A model generated the notes under the pieces. The model saw nothing but the letters and a program-made list of their open reading frames with translations. It was not told the origin of the DNA and ran no database searches. Of a stretch of 64,000 nt of DNA, positions 1 through 7,857 are shown one piece after another; the stretch's first letter is position 1; every line of letters starts with the position of its first letter. A program made the position numbers and the translations under genes. Where the stretch lies: NCBI GenBank assembly GCA_016717345.1, contig JADKFR010000008.1, positions 62,001-126,000 of the forward strand, read 5' to 3'. Source of the DNA: Propionibacteriaceae bacterium. GTDB lineage: Bacteria > Actinomycetota > Actinomycetes > Propionibacteriales > Propionibacteriaceae.

Positions 1-648
1 GGCCGGGAAGCGGACGGTGGCCCGAACGACGTCGCCGGCGTTCAGGCTCTCGTCGTGGAACATCGGCTGGGGACTGGTGTGGGTTCCCCCCGAATATGAC
101 ACGCAGGCGCCGGGGTCAGTCGGATCGCCCGACGCGCAGTCCACCATGGTCAGGATGGCCGGGATCGACACCACCGCATCGAAGGTGCTGACCGGCAGGC
201 TCAGCCCCTGAAGGAGGTCCCAGACCACCGCGGTGTCACCATCCGCGGTGCGCAGGGCCGCACCCTTCACCACATACGACACGACGACCGGCTCGGCCAT
301 TCCCTGGGTGGGGACGGTCACTGTCACCGCCGCCGGGCCCTGGCTGACCTGTGCGTTCAGGGGGCTCCCACCACGGGAGACGTTGATGTCACTGATCGCG
401 AAGCGGTACTCCCGGTTGTCGGGGGTCCGCACTCTCGTCGCGATCGTCTGGGTGAAGGTGGCCGGGGCGGTTTCGAAGCCGATCGTGGCCTGCACGTGCA
501 GGGTCCCGTCCAGGTCGATGATTCCGGCGACCTGATAGTTCGTCACCGACTCGGCCGCCTGAGCCGACGGCGCGAGCGCGCTCCAGGCCAGACAGGTTGC
601 CACCAGCGCAAGCAGGAGCCGTACCAGGCGAGGCGTTTTCGTGGTCAC
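1..648 (-). CDS. Secreted DUF2207-like protein, C-terminus cut by window edge
   Basis: A GTG-started frame runs leftward from 648 to the window edge without a stop, so only about 216 N-terminal residues are visible. It opens with positively charged VTTKTPRLVR, a hydrophobic stretch and an APSAQAAE cleavage-like site, i.e. a signal peptide. The following domain has a Y-x-V-x-x-x-I-D-x-D-G-T-L-H-V pattern (NYQVAGIIDLDGTLHVQATI) and beta-rich repeats, which resembles the DUF2207 domain of predicted membrane proteins. DUF2207 proteins usually carry C-terminal transmembrane segments and low-complexity tails, which would lie outside the window. Function is unknown. The family assignment is from pattern memory only. 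Confidence 0.65.
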   Translation of the reverse strand, partial: MTTKTPRLVRLLLALVATCLAWSALAPSAQAAESVTNYQVAGIIDLDGTLHVQATIGFETAPATFTQTIATRVRTPDNREYRFAISDINVSRGGSPLNAQVSQGPAAVTVTVPTQGMAEPVVVSYVVKGAALRTADGDTAVVWDLLQGLSLPVSTFDAVVSIPAILTMVDCASGDPTDPGACVSYSGGTHTSPQPMFHDESLNAGDVVRATVRFPA

Positions 649-774
649 GACCGACAGCCTAGTGGCGGGAGGCAGCCCACTCCCAGGACCCAGGAGCCGC
701 TGAACGATCATGTCCCGGCCGCGCGCCCCGGATCGGGCGGTCGACGTGGTGGACGGGGCGTCTACGCTGGTGCC

Positions 775-2057
775 GTGACGCAGCAACCCTGGGGGCCCCC
801 GCAAGGCCAGTCGGCGGCCTGGCCCCAACCCATCGCCGCCCAGCGTTCCGCCCAGCAATGGCCCGCCCCGACCGGCTGGCCGCAGCCGAACGGCTGGCCC
901 CAGCCACCGGGCGGCCCCAGTATCAGGCCACTCCCGGCGTCCAACCCGGCGGCTTTCAGTATCCGCAGGGCGGGTATCAGCCACCCAAACGGCGGCGCCC
1001 CTTCCGCTCCTTCCTGATGGCCGCTGCTCTCGTCATCGGCCTGGGGTTCTTCCTGGTCAGCCTGATGCAGTACCTCGGCGACCAGGGTCCCGAGTCCGAG
1101 CAATCGACCCAGACGCCCGCGCCGGGCCAGCCGTCCCAAACCACCACGCCGACGTCCTCGGCGGCACCCAGCGGAGTTGCCAAGCCCGACACCAACCCCC
1201 CTGAGATCCCGTCACCGCGGACCTATGAGCAGGCCGAGCAGTGGCTGGTCGCGAATGCCATCTACTCCGAGACCGTGCCGGTTCCCACCAACTGCACCGT
1301 GGGACAGCTGAACCCCACCACCGCGAGCGTCAAGCAGCTCGAGAACCACCTCAACAACCTCACCGGTTGCCTCGTCATGGTCTGGCAGGACCCGGTCACT
1401 CGTGCCGGCTTCCAACTGCCCCGTCCGCCCGTGACGGTCTACACCGAGCCGATCACCACCGCGTGCGGCACCCTGGACGAGGTGAACGCCGTCTATTGCG
1501 CCGGCGACCAACGGATCTACTACGCCAAGGACCTCTACCGGATCTTCCCCCCCGAGATCGCCAAGCTGCCCTTCATGGTGGACATGGTGATCGGACACGA
1601 GTTCGGTCATGGCATCCAGGCCCGTACCGGCATCCTCGTCTCGAGCATGGCTTTCGAACAACAGGTCAGCAAGAGTGACGCGGCGAGCCTGTCACGCCGG
1701 CTCGAACAACAGGCTGACTGCCTGTCGGCCCAGTTCCTGAACTCCGTCGCGGAGGCCTCCGCCATGTCGGAGACCGACCAGAAGGGCCTCAAGGTGATCG
1801 CCTACAACCTCGGCGATGATGTGCTGTCCGGCAAGGTGGGCTACGTCGGCGACCATGGCTCCGGCAAGGCGCGTCAGCGGTGGTTCACCGCGGGGCTGGG
1901 GAGTGCGGACGTCGGGGTGTGCAACACCTACACCGTCGACGAAGCCAGGTGCGCTGACCGGCACCTCGTCGAAGGGTCAAGTCAGGAGGGCGGTGGCGAT
2001 CGCCGCCACGCCTTCCCCGCGTCCGGTCAGGCCGAGACCGTCGGTGGTGGTGGCTGA
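775..2057 (+). CDS. Putative neutral zinc metallopeptidase (YpfJ-like), frameshifted twice
   Basis: The catalytic region has IGHEFGHGIQAR, the HExxH-like zinc motif of the YpfJ/Zn_peptidase (PF04228) family, then an ExQADC segment, also typical. A Pro/Gln-rich cytoplasmic head and one membrane span (AAALVIGLGFFLVSLM) precede it, so the protease domain is probably outside the membrane. The head starts with GTG at 775 (VTQQPWGPPQ) in frame 1, but the span and protease are in frame 0. The switch lies near 915-925, where one extra C in CCCC would join the frames. At the other end the frame runs through ispF to 2057; adding one G to GG at 1948-1949 gives a stop (AR-VR-stop) at 1957, just short of ispF. 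Both breaks are at homopolymers, so sequencing error is likely. An ATG at 858 is the first possible start in the protease frame. Confidence 0.75.
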
Positions 2058-2444
2058 CACTGAGACCGGCGCCCCCAGCGCGCTGGAAAGAGCTGCCTCA
2101 GCGGCGGCCCGCTGCGGCCCCAGACGGGGGGCGTTGCCGATCACCTGGACGGCGACGTTCTGGATCGAGAACCCGGCGGCCCTGACCCGACGCGCTGTCT
2201 CGGCAAGGAAGGCCACCCCGGCAGCGCCCGCCCACTCGGGGTCACTGGTACCGAAGTTGCTGCCGATGTCCCCCAGTCCAGCGGCGGACAGCAGGGCGTC
2301 ACAGGCGGCGTGGGCGGCCACATCACCATCGGAATGCCCCACCAGCCCGCGTGGCTCGTCCGGAAAATGCAGTCCGGCGACCCACATCTCGACGCCATCG
2401 CCCAGTCGGTGCACATCCGATCCGATCCCGATCCGCAGGCTCAT
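1977..2444 (-). CDS. ispF: 2-C-methyl-D-erythritol 2,4-cyclodiphosphate synthase
   Basis: IspF cyclises CDP-methylerythritol 2-phosphate to the 2,4-cyclodiphosphate, releasing CMP, in the cytosolic MEP route to isoprenoids. The 155-residue protein has the family's normal length. It opens with RIGIGSDVHRL, whose Asp and His bind the catalytic metal, followed by LVGHSDGDVAAHA and the C-terminal TTTDGLGLTGRGEG signature. Its ATG shares one base with the ispD stop, so the two are translationally coupled and act in consecutive (third-to-last) steps of the same pathway. The peptidase reading frame on the other strand overlaps its 3' end only because that gene is frameshifted. Confidence 0.97.
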   Translation of the reverse strand: MSLRIGIGSDVHRLGDGVEMWVAGLHFPDEPRGLVGHSDGDVAAHAACDALLSAAGLGDIGSNFGTSDPEWAGAAGVAFLAETARRVRAAGFSIQNVAVQVIGNAPRLGPQRAAAEAALSSALGAPVSVSATTTDGLGLTGRGEGVAAIATALLT

Positions 2445-3133
2445 CAGCGTCCCCCCGCCAGCGCCTCAGCGACCGCGAGGTCGAACGGTTCGGTGATCTT
2501 GAAGGCCTCGCGCGAGCCTTCCACGAGCACGATCGGCCAGCCCAGGGCCTCGACCGCCGCCGCGTCGTCGGTGACGTGCTCGCCGGTCACCCGCAACCGC
2601 GCGTGGGCTTCTACCAGCACCTCCCGGTCGAACCCCTGCGGTGTCTGGACGGCCCGCAGCCGGGAGCGATCGACCACGTGGGACCCGCCCTCGTCGACTT
2701 CTCGGATCGTGTCCACGACGGCGGTGACGGGGACGCATCCCCGGGCCCCGGCTCGCACCGCGGCGATCACCCGGGCGGTCACCTCGGGCGGCACCAGCGC
2801 CCTGGCCGCGTCATGGACGAGGACGAGGCGGCACCCTGCCAGCTCCGGATCGGCGGCGATGGCAGCCAGCCCGTTGGCCACCGACTCCTGCCGGGTGGCT
2901 CCCCCGACGACGAACCGCACCGGGACGGTGGCATCGGCCAGCACCTGCTGGAAATCATCCTGCAGCCCCTCGGCGAGCACCACCACCGCCGCATCCGCCC
3001 CACCGGCGGCCAGCGCCGCGACGCTCGCGCTCACCAACGGACGTCCCCCGACGAACCGGAGCGCCTTCGGCGTCCGTCCGCCCAGACGAACGCCAGAACC
3101 GGCCGCCACCACGACAGCGACGACCGGTTCCAT
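2444..3133 (-). CDS. ispD: 2-C-methyl-D-erythritol 4-phosphate cytidylyltransferase
   Basis: IspD transfers CMP from CTP to methylerythritol 4-phosphate in the MEP pathway. The nucleotide-binding loop VVVAAGSGVRLGGRTPKAL is at the N-terminus, with LVLVHDAARALVPPE and the VQTPQGF motif further on. The 229-residue product fits the family. I chose the ATG at 3133 (MEPVVAVV) because the sequence starts directly at the first beta strand; the open frame extends further upstream but that part lies over the end of carD in another frame and has no family resemblance. It follows carD by 25 nt and overlaps ispF by 1 nt, giving the carD-ispD-ispF order common in actinobacteria. Confidence 0.96.
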   Translation of the reverse strand: MEPVVAVVVAAGSGVRLGGRTPKALRFVGGRPLVSASVAALAAGGADAAVVVLAEGLQDDFQQVLADATVPVRFVVGGATRQESVANGLAAIAADPELAGCRLVLVHDAARALVPPEVTARVIAAVRAGARGCVPVTAVVDTIREVDEGGSHVVDRSRLRAVQTPQGFDREVLVEAHARLRVTGEHVTDDAAAVEALGWPIVLVEGSREAFKITEPFDLAVAEALAGGR

Positions 3134-3158
3134 GAGTGTGATTGTGGCCCTTACCGGG

Positions 3159-3644
3159 TCAGGAAGCGAGTACCTCGTCCAGAAGCACTTCGGCCCGGTC
3201 CTCTTCGACCTTCTCTGCCAGCGCCAGTTCAGAGACCAGGATCTGACGAGCCTTCGCCAGCATCCGCTTCTCACCGGCCGAAAGGCCCCGTTCACGTTCG
3301 CGCCGCCAGAGGTCGCGGACGACCTCAGCAACCTTCATCACGTTGCCGGAATGAAGTTTCTCCAGGTTTGCCTTGTAGCGCCGCGACCAGTTGGTCGGTT
3401 CTTCGGCATGCGGTGCTCGAAGCACCCCGAAGACTCGTTCCAAACCGTCCGCATCCACCACATCGCGCACACCGACCAGGTCGAGGTTGCATGCCGGCAC
3501 CCGCACCACGAGGTCGTTCTGACCAACGATGCGCAGTACCAGATAGAGCTTGTCCTCGCCGCGGATGGTGCGGGTCTCCATTGCCTCAATGACCGCTGCG
3601 CCATGATTGGGGTAGACCACCGTTTCACCGATTGTGAACGTCAT
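3159..3644 (-). CDS. carD: CarD-family RNA polymerase-binding transcription regulator
   Basis: CarD binds the RNA polymerase beta subunit and stabilises open promoter complexes, notably at rRNA promoters. The N-terminal Tudor-like interaction domain is clear (FTIGETVVYPNHGAAVIEAM), and the helical C-terminal DNA-contacting part contains NWSRRYKANLEKLHSG and the invariant-type Trp (DLWRR). Starting at the ATG at 3644 (MTFTIGE) gives 161 residues, the usual length; an in-frame start 24 nt upstream would add MAKGVNTN, which the family does not need. It leads the carD-ispD-ispF operon. An AT-rich promoter-like sequence lies just upstream. Confidence 0.95.
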   Translation of the reverse strand: MTFTIGETVVYPNHGAAVIEAMETRTIRGEDKLYLVLRIVGQNDLVVRVPACNLDLVGVRDVVDADGLERVFGVLRAPHAEEPTNWSRRYKANLEKLHSGNVMKVAEVVRDLWRRERERGLSAGEKRMLAKARQILVSELALAEKVEEDRAEVLLDEVLAS

Positions 3645-3673
3645 ATTCGTATTGACCCCTTTCGCCAACGTTA

Positions 3674-3682
3674 ATCATAGCA
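3674..3682 (-). promoter_or_regulatory. Candidate extended -10 promoter of carD
   Basis: Read on the minus strand, this is TGC-TATGAT, an extended -10 element about 30 nt upstream of the carD ATG, in an AT-richer island than its surroundings. No good -35 hexamer is visible, which fits an extended -10 promoter. The assignment rests on sequence resemblance only. Confidence 0.45.
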
Positions 3683-3776
3683 CGGCACTCCGCATCACCC
3701 CTCCGTTTATGCTAGCCAGCCGCCCATTGGGGGTTGACAGGAGGCATCGCACCGTGCTCGTGTCGCGAAAGGCGCA

Positions 3777-3812
3777 GGGCCCGGGCGTCGCCCTCGCGCG
3801 ACACCCAGGCCC
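3777..3812 (-). terminator. Hairpin terminator after fruA
   Basis: Two 15-nt arms (3777-3791 and 3798-3812) pair with only two mismatches or wobbles around a 6-nt loop. The hairpin starts 18 nt beyond the fruA stop in the direction of transcription. There is no clear T-run, as is usual in GC-rich actinobacteria. Confidence 0.6.
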
Positions 3813-3829
3813 TGGATCAGGAGTTGCGA

Positions 3830-5905
3830 TCAGGCAACAGCCTCAACCTGCTTGGCCGGCCAGGCCGTCTTCAGCAGGATCACCAGGAAGGCCGCCACCA
3901 GGACACCGGCCGCGAGGCTGATCAGGAAGCTGAAGATGGCCATCGGCAGCGGCTGGAAGGCGAACAGGACGAAGATGCCGCCGTGCGGCGCCCGAAGGCC
4001 GACCCCGAGCGCCATGCTCAGCGCACCGGTGACCGCCGCGCCACCCATCATCGACGGGATGACCCGCAGCGGGTCAGCCGCGGCGAACGGGATGGCCCCC
4101 TCGGAGATGAACGAGGCGCCCAGCAGCCAGGCCGCCGCGCCGTTCTCGCGCTCCACCTCTGAGAACAACTTCTTGCGCACCACGGTGGCCAGGGCCATCG
4201 CCAGCGGCGGAACCATGCCCGCTGCCATGACGGCTGCCATCACCTGGAAGTTGGCCTCGGTGGCGGCCGACAACCCGGCGGTGGCGAACAGGTAGGCGGC
4301 CTTGTTGACCGGACCGCCGAGGTCGAAGCCCATCATCAGGCCGAGCACGACGCCCAGCAGGATCGCCGAGCCGCCCGACATGCCGGTCAGGCCGTCCTGC
4401 ATCGCCGTGGTCAGGCTGGCCAGCGGCCGTCCGAGGAAGAAGTACATCAGGCCGCCCACCACGAAGGTGGCCACCAGCGGGATGATCACGACCGGCATCA
4501 GACCGGCAAGCCAGCGCTTCACCTTGAAGTTCGAGATCCACAGCGCGACGACGCCGGCGAGCAGGCCGGTGATGAGGCCGCCGAGGAAGCCCGCACCGAG
4601 GGTCACCGAGATGGCGCCGCCGACGAATCCGGGTGCGATACCCGGGCGGCCGGCGAGGGCGTAGGCGATGTAGCCGGAAAGAGCCGGCACCAGGAAACCG
4701 AAGGCAGCGCCACCAATCGCGAAGAGCACCGCACCGAGCGTCATCAGGAAGCCGGCGGGCATGGAGGTCAGCGACGAGGTGGCCAGGACGAGGGAGCCGA
4801 TCGACTTGCCCCCGTCCACGGCGGCCTGGCAGGCGTCCGCGCTCAGCCAGGTCAGCTGTTCGCAGGTCCGGGCACCGTTCACGCCCGGGGCGAGGGCGAT
4901 GTCGAAGCCGCCGAAGAGGAACCCGAGGGCGATCAGCAGACCGCCGGCGGCCACGAACGGGATCATGTAGGAGACGCCCGTCATCAGCGCCTGCTGGATG
5001 CGCTTCCCGACGCTGAGCTGCGATCCGGTGGCAGCGGCAGCCGCACCGGCGGCCGTCCCGGCAACCTTGCGGGAGTTCGGGTCGGCGGCGGCGGCCAGGG
5101 CTTCCGCGACCAGCTTGGCCGGCTCGTTGATGGCCCGCTTGACCCCGGACTCGATCACCGGCAGGCCGGCGAAACGCTCCTTGTCGCGGACGCCGACGTC
5201 GGTGGCGAAGATGGCGGCATCAGCCCGGGCGATGAGGGACGGATCCAGCGGCACGACCTTGCCGGAGCCCTGCGGCTCGACGTAGATCTCGACACCGGCG
5301 GCCTTGGCGGCCTGCTCCAGGCCATCAGCGGCCATGAAGGTGTGGGCGATGCCGGTCGGGCAGGCGGTGATGGCCACGATGACCTTCTTGGCGGCTGCTG
5401 CGGCGGGGACCGCGGCTGCGGCGGCTGCGGCGGCTGCGGCCTGCTCGGCCTCGTCCGGGGCGGTGGCCTTCTCGACCAGGGCCACGATCTGCTCCGGGCT
5501 GGTGGCAGAGCGCAGGCCCTCAAGGAACTCCGCGCGCATCAGCGAGCGGGCCAGCTTGGCCAGCAGGGTCAGGTGCGCGTCGTCGGATCCCTCGGACGCG
5601 GCAATCATGAAGGCGATGTCCGCGGGGCCGTCCGCAGCGCCGAAGTCGACGCCGGGCTTGAGCCGGGCGAAGGCCAGGGTGTTGGTGGTCACCGCGGCGG
5701 AGCGGCAGTGCGGAATCGCGATCCCGCCACCGAGGCCGGTGACCGCCTTCTCTTCACGAGCGAGGGCGTCAGCGGCCAGGCCGTCGGCGTCGGCACGTCC
5801 GGAGGCGCCGATCGTGGCGGCCATCGCCTTGATGACATCTGTCTTGGTGGGTCCCAGATCAACGTCCAACAGGACGAGCTCTGAGCTGATGAGCGGTTCG
5901 GACAC
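3830..5905 (-). CDS. fruA: PTS fructose transporter, fused EIIA-EIIB-EIIC
   Basis: The protein takes up fructose and phosphorylates it to fructose 1-phosphate using phosphate passed from HPr. EIIA spans about residues 1-150, with the phospho-acceptor His66 in GIAIPHCRS. An Ala-rich linker (about 155-172) leads to EIIB, with Cys182 in VIVAITACPTGIAHTFMAA. EIIC occupies about 290-690 with multiple membrane spans and the fructose-family stretch APHGGIFVLF. At 691 residues it is full length. I chose the GTG at 5905 (VSEPLISSEL), preceded by a purine-rich GAAAAGAAAGAG ribosome site; the longer frame upstream runs into fruK. It lies 40 nt after fruK in the fruR-fruK-fruA operon. Confidence 0.96.
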   Translation of the reverse strand: MSEPLISSELVLLDVDLGPTKTDVIKAMAATIGASGRADADGLAADALAREEKAVTGLGGGIAIPHCRSAAVTTNTLAFARLKPGVDFGAADGPADIAFMIAASEGSDDAHLTLLAKLARSLMRAEFLEGLRSATSPEQIVALVEKATAPDEAEQAAAAAAAAAAVPAAAAAKKVIVAITACPTGIAHTFMAADGLEQAAKAAGVEIYVEPQGSGKVVPLDPSLIARADAAIFATDVGVRDKERFAGLPVIESGVKRAINEPAKLVAEALAAAADPNSRKVAGTAAGAAAAATGSQLSVGKRIQQALMTGVSYMIPFVAAGGLLIALGFLFGGFDIALAPGVNGARTCEQLTWLSADACQAAVDGGKSIGSLVLATSSLTSMPAGFLMTLGAVLFAIGGAAFGFLVPALSGYIAYALAGRPGIAPGFVGGAISVTLGAGFLGGLITGLLAGVVALWISNFKVKRWLAGLMPVVIIPLVATFVVGGLMYFFLGRPLASLTTAMQDGLTGMSGGSAILLGVVLGLMMGFDLGGPVNKAAYLFATAGLSAATEANFQVMAAVMAAGMVPPLAMALATVVRKKLFSEVERENGAAAWLLGASFISEGAIPFAAADPLRVIPSMMGGAAVTGALSMALGVGLRAPHGGIFVLFAFQPLPMAIFSFLISLAAGVLVAAFLVILLKTAWPAKQVEAVA

Positions 5906-5945
5906 GGTGTTCTCTTTCTCTTTTCGGTTCCGGCGGGCGAGGAGG

Positions 5946-6905
5946 TCAGGCAACAGCGACGATGGTGACGCCGCCGACGTTGAGTTGGTCGGGACGCGGT
6001 AGTGCGGTTCCCGCGAGTGAGGCAGCAGCCGACCCGTAGGCGACAGCAGTTCGCAGCAGGTCGGGGGCGCTGGCCCCCCGGGTATGGGCCAGGACGTAGC
6101 CGGCCACCGAGGAGTCACCGGCGCCGACCGTGCTGCGCAGGGTGATGGGCGGCGGACTGGCGTGCCAGGCCCCCTCGGCGGTGACCAGGACGGCGCCGGA
6201 GCCTCCGAGGGTGGCCATCACGGCGCGCACCCCCCGATCGAGCAGGGTCCGCGCGGCGGCGACGCACTTGCTGGGGTCACCGGCCTTGGCGGAGGCCTCG
6301 AGTTCTTCGGCGTCGGCCCCGGTGAGTTGGGCAAGTTCCTCCGAGTTCGGCTTCAACAGGTCCGGCGCCGCGGCCGGGAACTGGTCGACCAGCGCGAGCA
6401 GCGGCGCGTCGGAGGTGTCCACGGCGATCTTGCAGCCCCAGGGACGCAGCGCACGCACCAGGTCGGCGTACCAGTCGGTGGGGACCCCGGGGGGCAGCGA
6501 TCCGGACAAGACGACCCAGTCGGCGTGCTCCGACTCCAGCACGAGCAGGTGGGCGAGCTGATCGATCGCCTCCGCGCTCAGGGTCGGGCCGGGCTCGTTG
6601 ATCTTGGTCGTGGTGCCGTCCTGTTCGGTGAGGGTGATGTTGACCCTGACCTCGTCGGGGAGCGGGACGGAGCGGTACGGCAGCGCGATGCGATCCAGCA
6701 GGGCCAGAATCGGGTCGCGATGGCCGGCGGGCAGGATCGCGCGGACGGGGTGACCGGCGGCGTGGATGACCCGGGCCACGTTGATGCCCTTGCCACCGGG
6801 CTCGACGGTGACGCTGGTGACCCGGTTGACCCCGCCGTGAGCCAAGGGCTCGGCCAGGGTCGCCGTCCGGTCAAGGCCGGGATTCGCCGTGAGGGTAACG
6901 ATCAT
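5946..6905 (-). CDS. fruK: 1-phosphofructokinase
   Basis: FruK phosphorylates the fructose 1-phosphate made by FruA to fructose 1,6-bisphosphate, feeding glycolysis. It is a PfkB-family sugar kinase: the N-terminal half has VEPGGKGINVARV, and the C-terminal anion hole and catalytic base are in TVGAGDSSVAGY (Asp264). Its 319 residues match the family. The ATG overlaps the stop of fruR by 4 nt (ATGA), so the three genes form one operon. Induction by fructose 1-phosphate through the DeoR-type regulator is the known arrangement in this family. Confidence 0.95.
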   Translation of the reverse strand: MIVTLTANPGLDRTATLAEPLAHGGVNRVTSVTVEPGGKGINVARVIHAAGHPVRAILPAGHRDPILALLDRIALPYRSVPLPDEVRVNITLTEQDGTTTKINEPGPTLSAEAIDQLAHLLVLESEHADWVVLSGSLPPGVPTDWYADLVRALRPWGCKIAVDTSDAPLLALVDQFPAAAPDLLKPNSEELAQLTGADAEELEASAKAGDPSKCVAAARTLLDRGVRAVMATLGGSGAVLVTAEGAWHASPPPITLRSTVGAGDSSVAGYVLAHTRGASAPDLLRTAVAYGSAAASLAGTALPRPDQLNVGGVTIVAVA

Positions 6906-7675
6906 GCGATGACGACTTCCAATCCCGCACGGACGAGATCCGCGCGATCGTTGTGAGAGATGCCGCTGTCGGTGATCAGGACATCAACGCTGGAGAGGGG
7001 GGCGAACGTGACGAGGAGTTCCACCCCGAGCTTGGAACTGTCGGCCAGGACGACCACGCGTCGCGCGGCTCGGGTCATCGCCCGCTTCACGGCCGCTTCG
7101 TCCTGGTCGGGGGTGGAGAAGCCGCGCGCCACGGAGACGCCGTTGGTGCCCAGGAAGGCGACGTCGCAGCGCAGTTCGGCGAGCCGGGCGACGGTTTCGT
7201 TTCCGACGCACGCCTGGGTGATTCCCCGCACCCGGCCACCCAGGAGGTGAACCTGGGTTCCTCCGTTGGCGAGCGCGACCTGGGCCGCCAGCGAGAGGGA
7301 GTTCGTGACCACCGTGCTGAGGGCACCGGTCGGCATGGCGGACGCCAACCGGGCGACCGTGGTGCCGGCGTCGAAGATCGCTGAAGCGCTGGGCCCGGTC
7401 GGCAGGAAGCCGAGGGCGGCTTGGGCGATCCGGGTCTTCTGGGCGACGAAGGCGGGTTCGCGTTCGGTCACCGCGGACTCGACCACCGACAGCGACTCGG
7501 CCACGACCGCGCCACCGTGCACGCGGCGCAGGATGCCGCGCCGGTCGAGGGCATCAAGATCCCGGCGGATCGTCTCGGTGGTGACATCGAACCGCTCGGC
7601 GAGCTCAGTCACCGAGACGCGCTCATGGCGCAGGGCGAGATTCACGATGACCCGTTGTCGCTCTTCGGCGTACAT
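6902..7675 (-). CDS. fruR: DeoR-family fructose operon repressor
   Basis: The N-terminal winged helix is a classic DeoR DNA-binding domain: MYAEERQRVIVNLALRHERV, then VTELAERFDVTTETIRRDLDAL. The rest (about 75-257) is the sugar-phosphate sensing domain, with FDAGTTVARLA and the VLADSSKLG motif. It heads the fru operon and overlaps fruK by 4 nt, which points to autoregulated control of fruK-fruA with a phosphorylated sugar as likely inducer. The operon context supports the FruR name, though the effector is inferred. A candidate operator of three TTTGC repeats lies about 50 nt upstream. Confidence 0.9.
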   Translation of the reverse strand: MYAEERQRVIVNLALRHERVSVTELAERFDVTTETIRRDLDALDRRGILRRVHGGAVVAESLSVVESAVTEREPAFVAQKTRIAQAALGFLPTGPSASAIFDAGTTVARLASAMPTGALSTVVTNSLSLAAQVALANGGTQVHLLGGRVRGITQACVGNETVARLAELRCDVAFLGTNGVSVARGFSTPDQDEAAVKRAMTRAARRVVVLADSSKLGVELLVTFAPLSSVDVLITDSGISHNDRADLVRAGLEVVIA

Positions 7676-7723
7676 CGTCCTCCTCCATCCCCGTCGATGT
7701 TGCTATGTATTGTTTTACTCCTG

Positions 7724-7738
7724 TTTGCTTTGCTTTGC
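7724..7738 (-). promoter_or_regulatory. Candidate FruR operator: three TTTGC repeats
   Basis: The plus strand reads TTTGC three times in immediate tandem (GCAAA on the transcribed side), in an AT-rich island of an otherwise GC-rich promoter region, about 50 nt upstream of the fruR ATG. DeoR regulators commonly bind short direct repeats. The role as operator is inference. Confidence 0.4.
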
Positions 7739-7811
7739 AAGCCCTTCCGCGACGAATCTCATGGTTTCAGTTGGCAATCGCCTCGGGGGGCGCCCTCTGG
7801 GGAAACACTAA

Positions 7812-7835
7812 GGCCCCCGCCTTGCGGCAGGGGCC
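7812..7835 (-). terminator. Hairpin terminator after the prs-like gene
   Basis: Arms at 7812-7821 and 7826-7835 form a 10-bp stem with one mismatch and a TTGC loop. It lies 22 nt past the stop of the prs-like gene, on the minus strand, and separates it from the fru promoter. Confidence 0.55.
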
Positions 7836-7857
7836 AGTAGCAGAAGTTGTCGAAGGA

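Noticed and set aside
5400..5450. Alanine-codon repeats in fruA as a possible error or phase-variable tract
   Set aside because: The frame is intact and an Ala-rich linker between EIIA and EIIB is normal in fused fructose PTS proteins.
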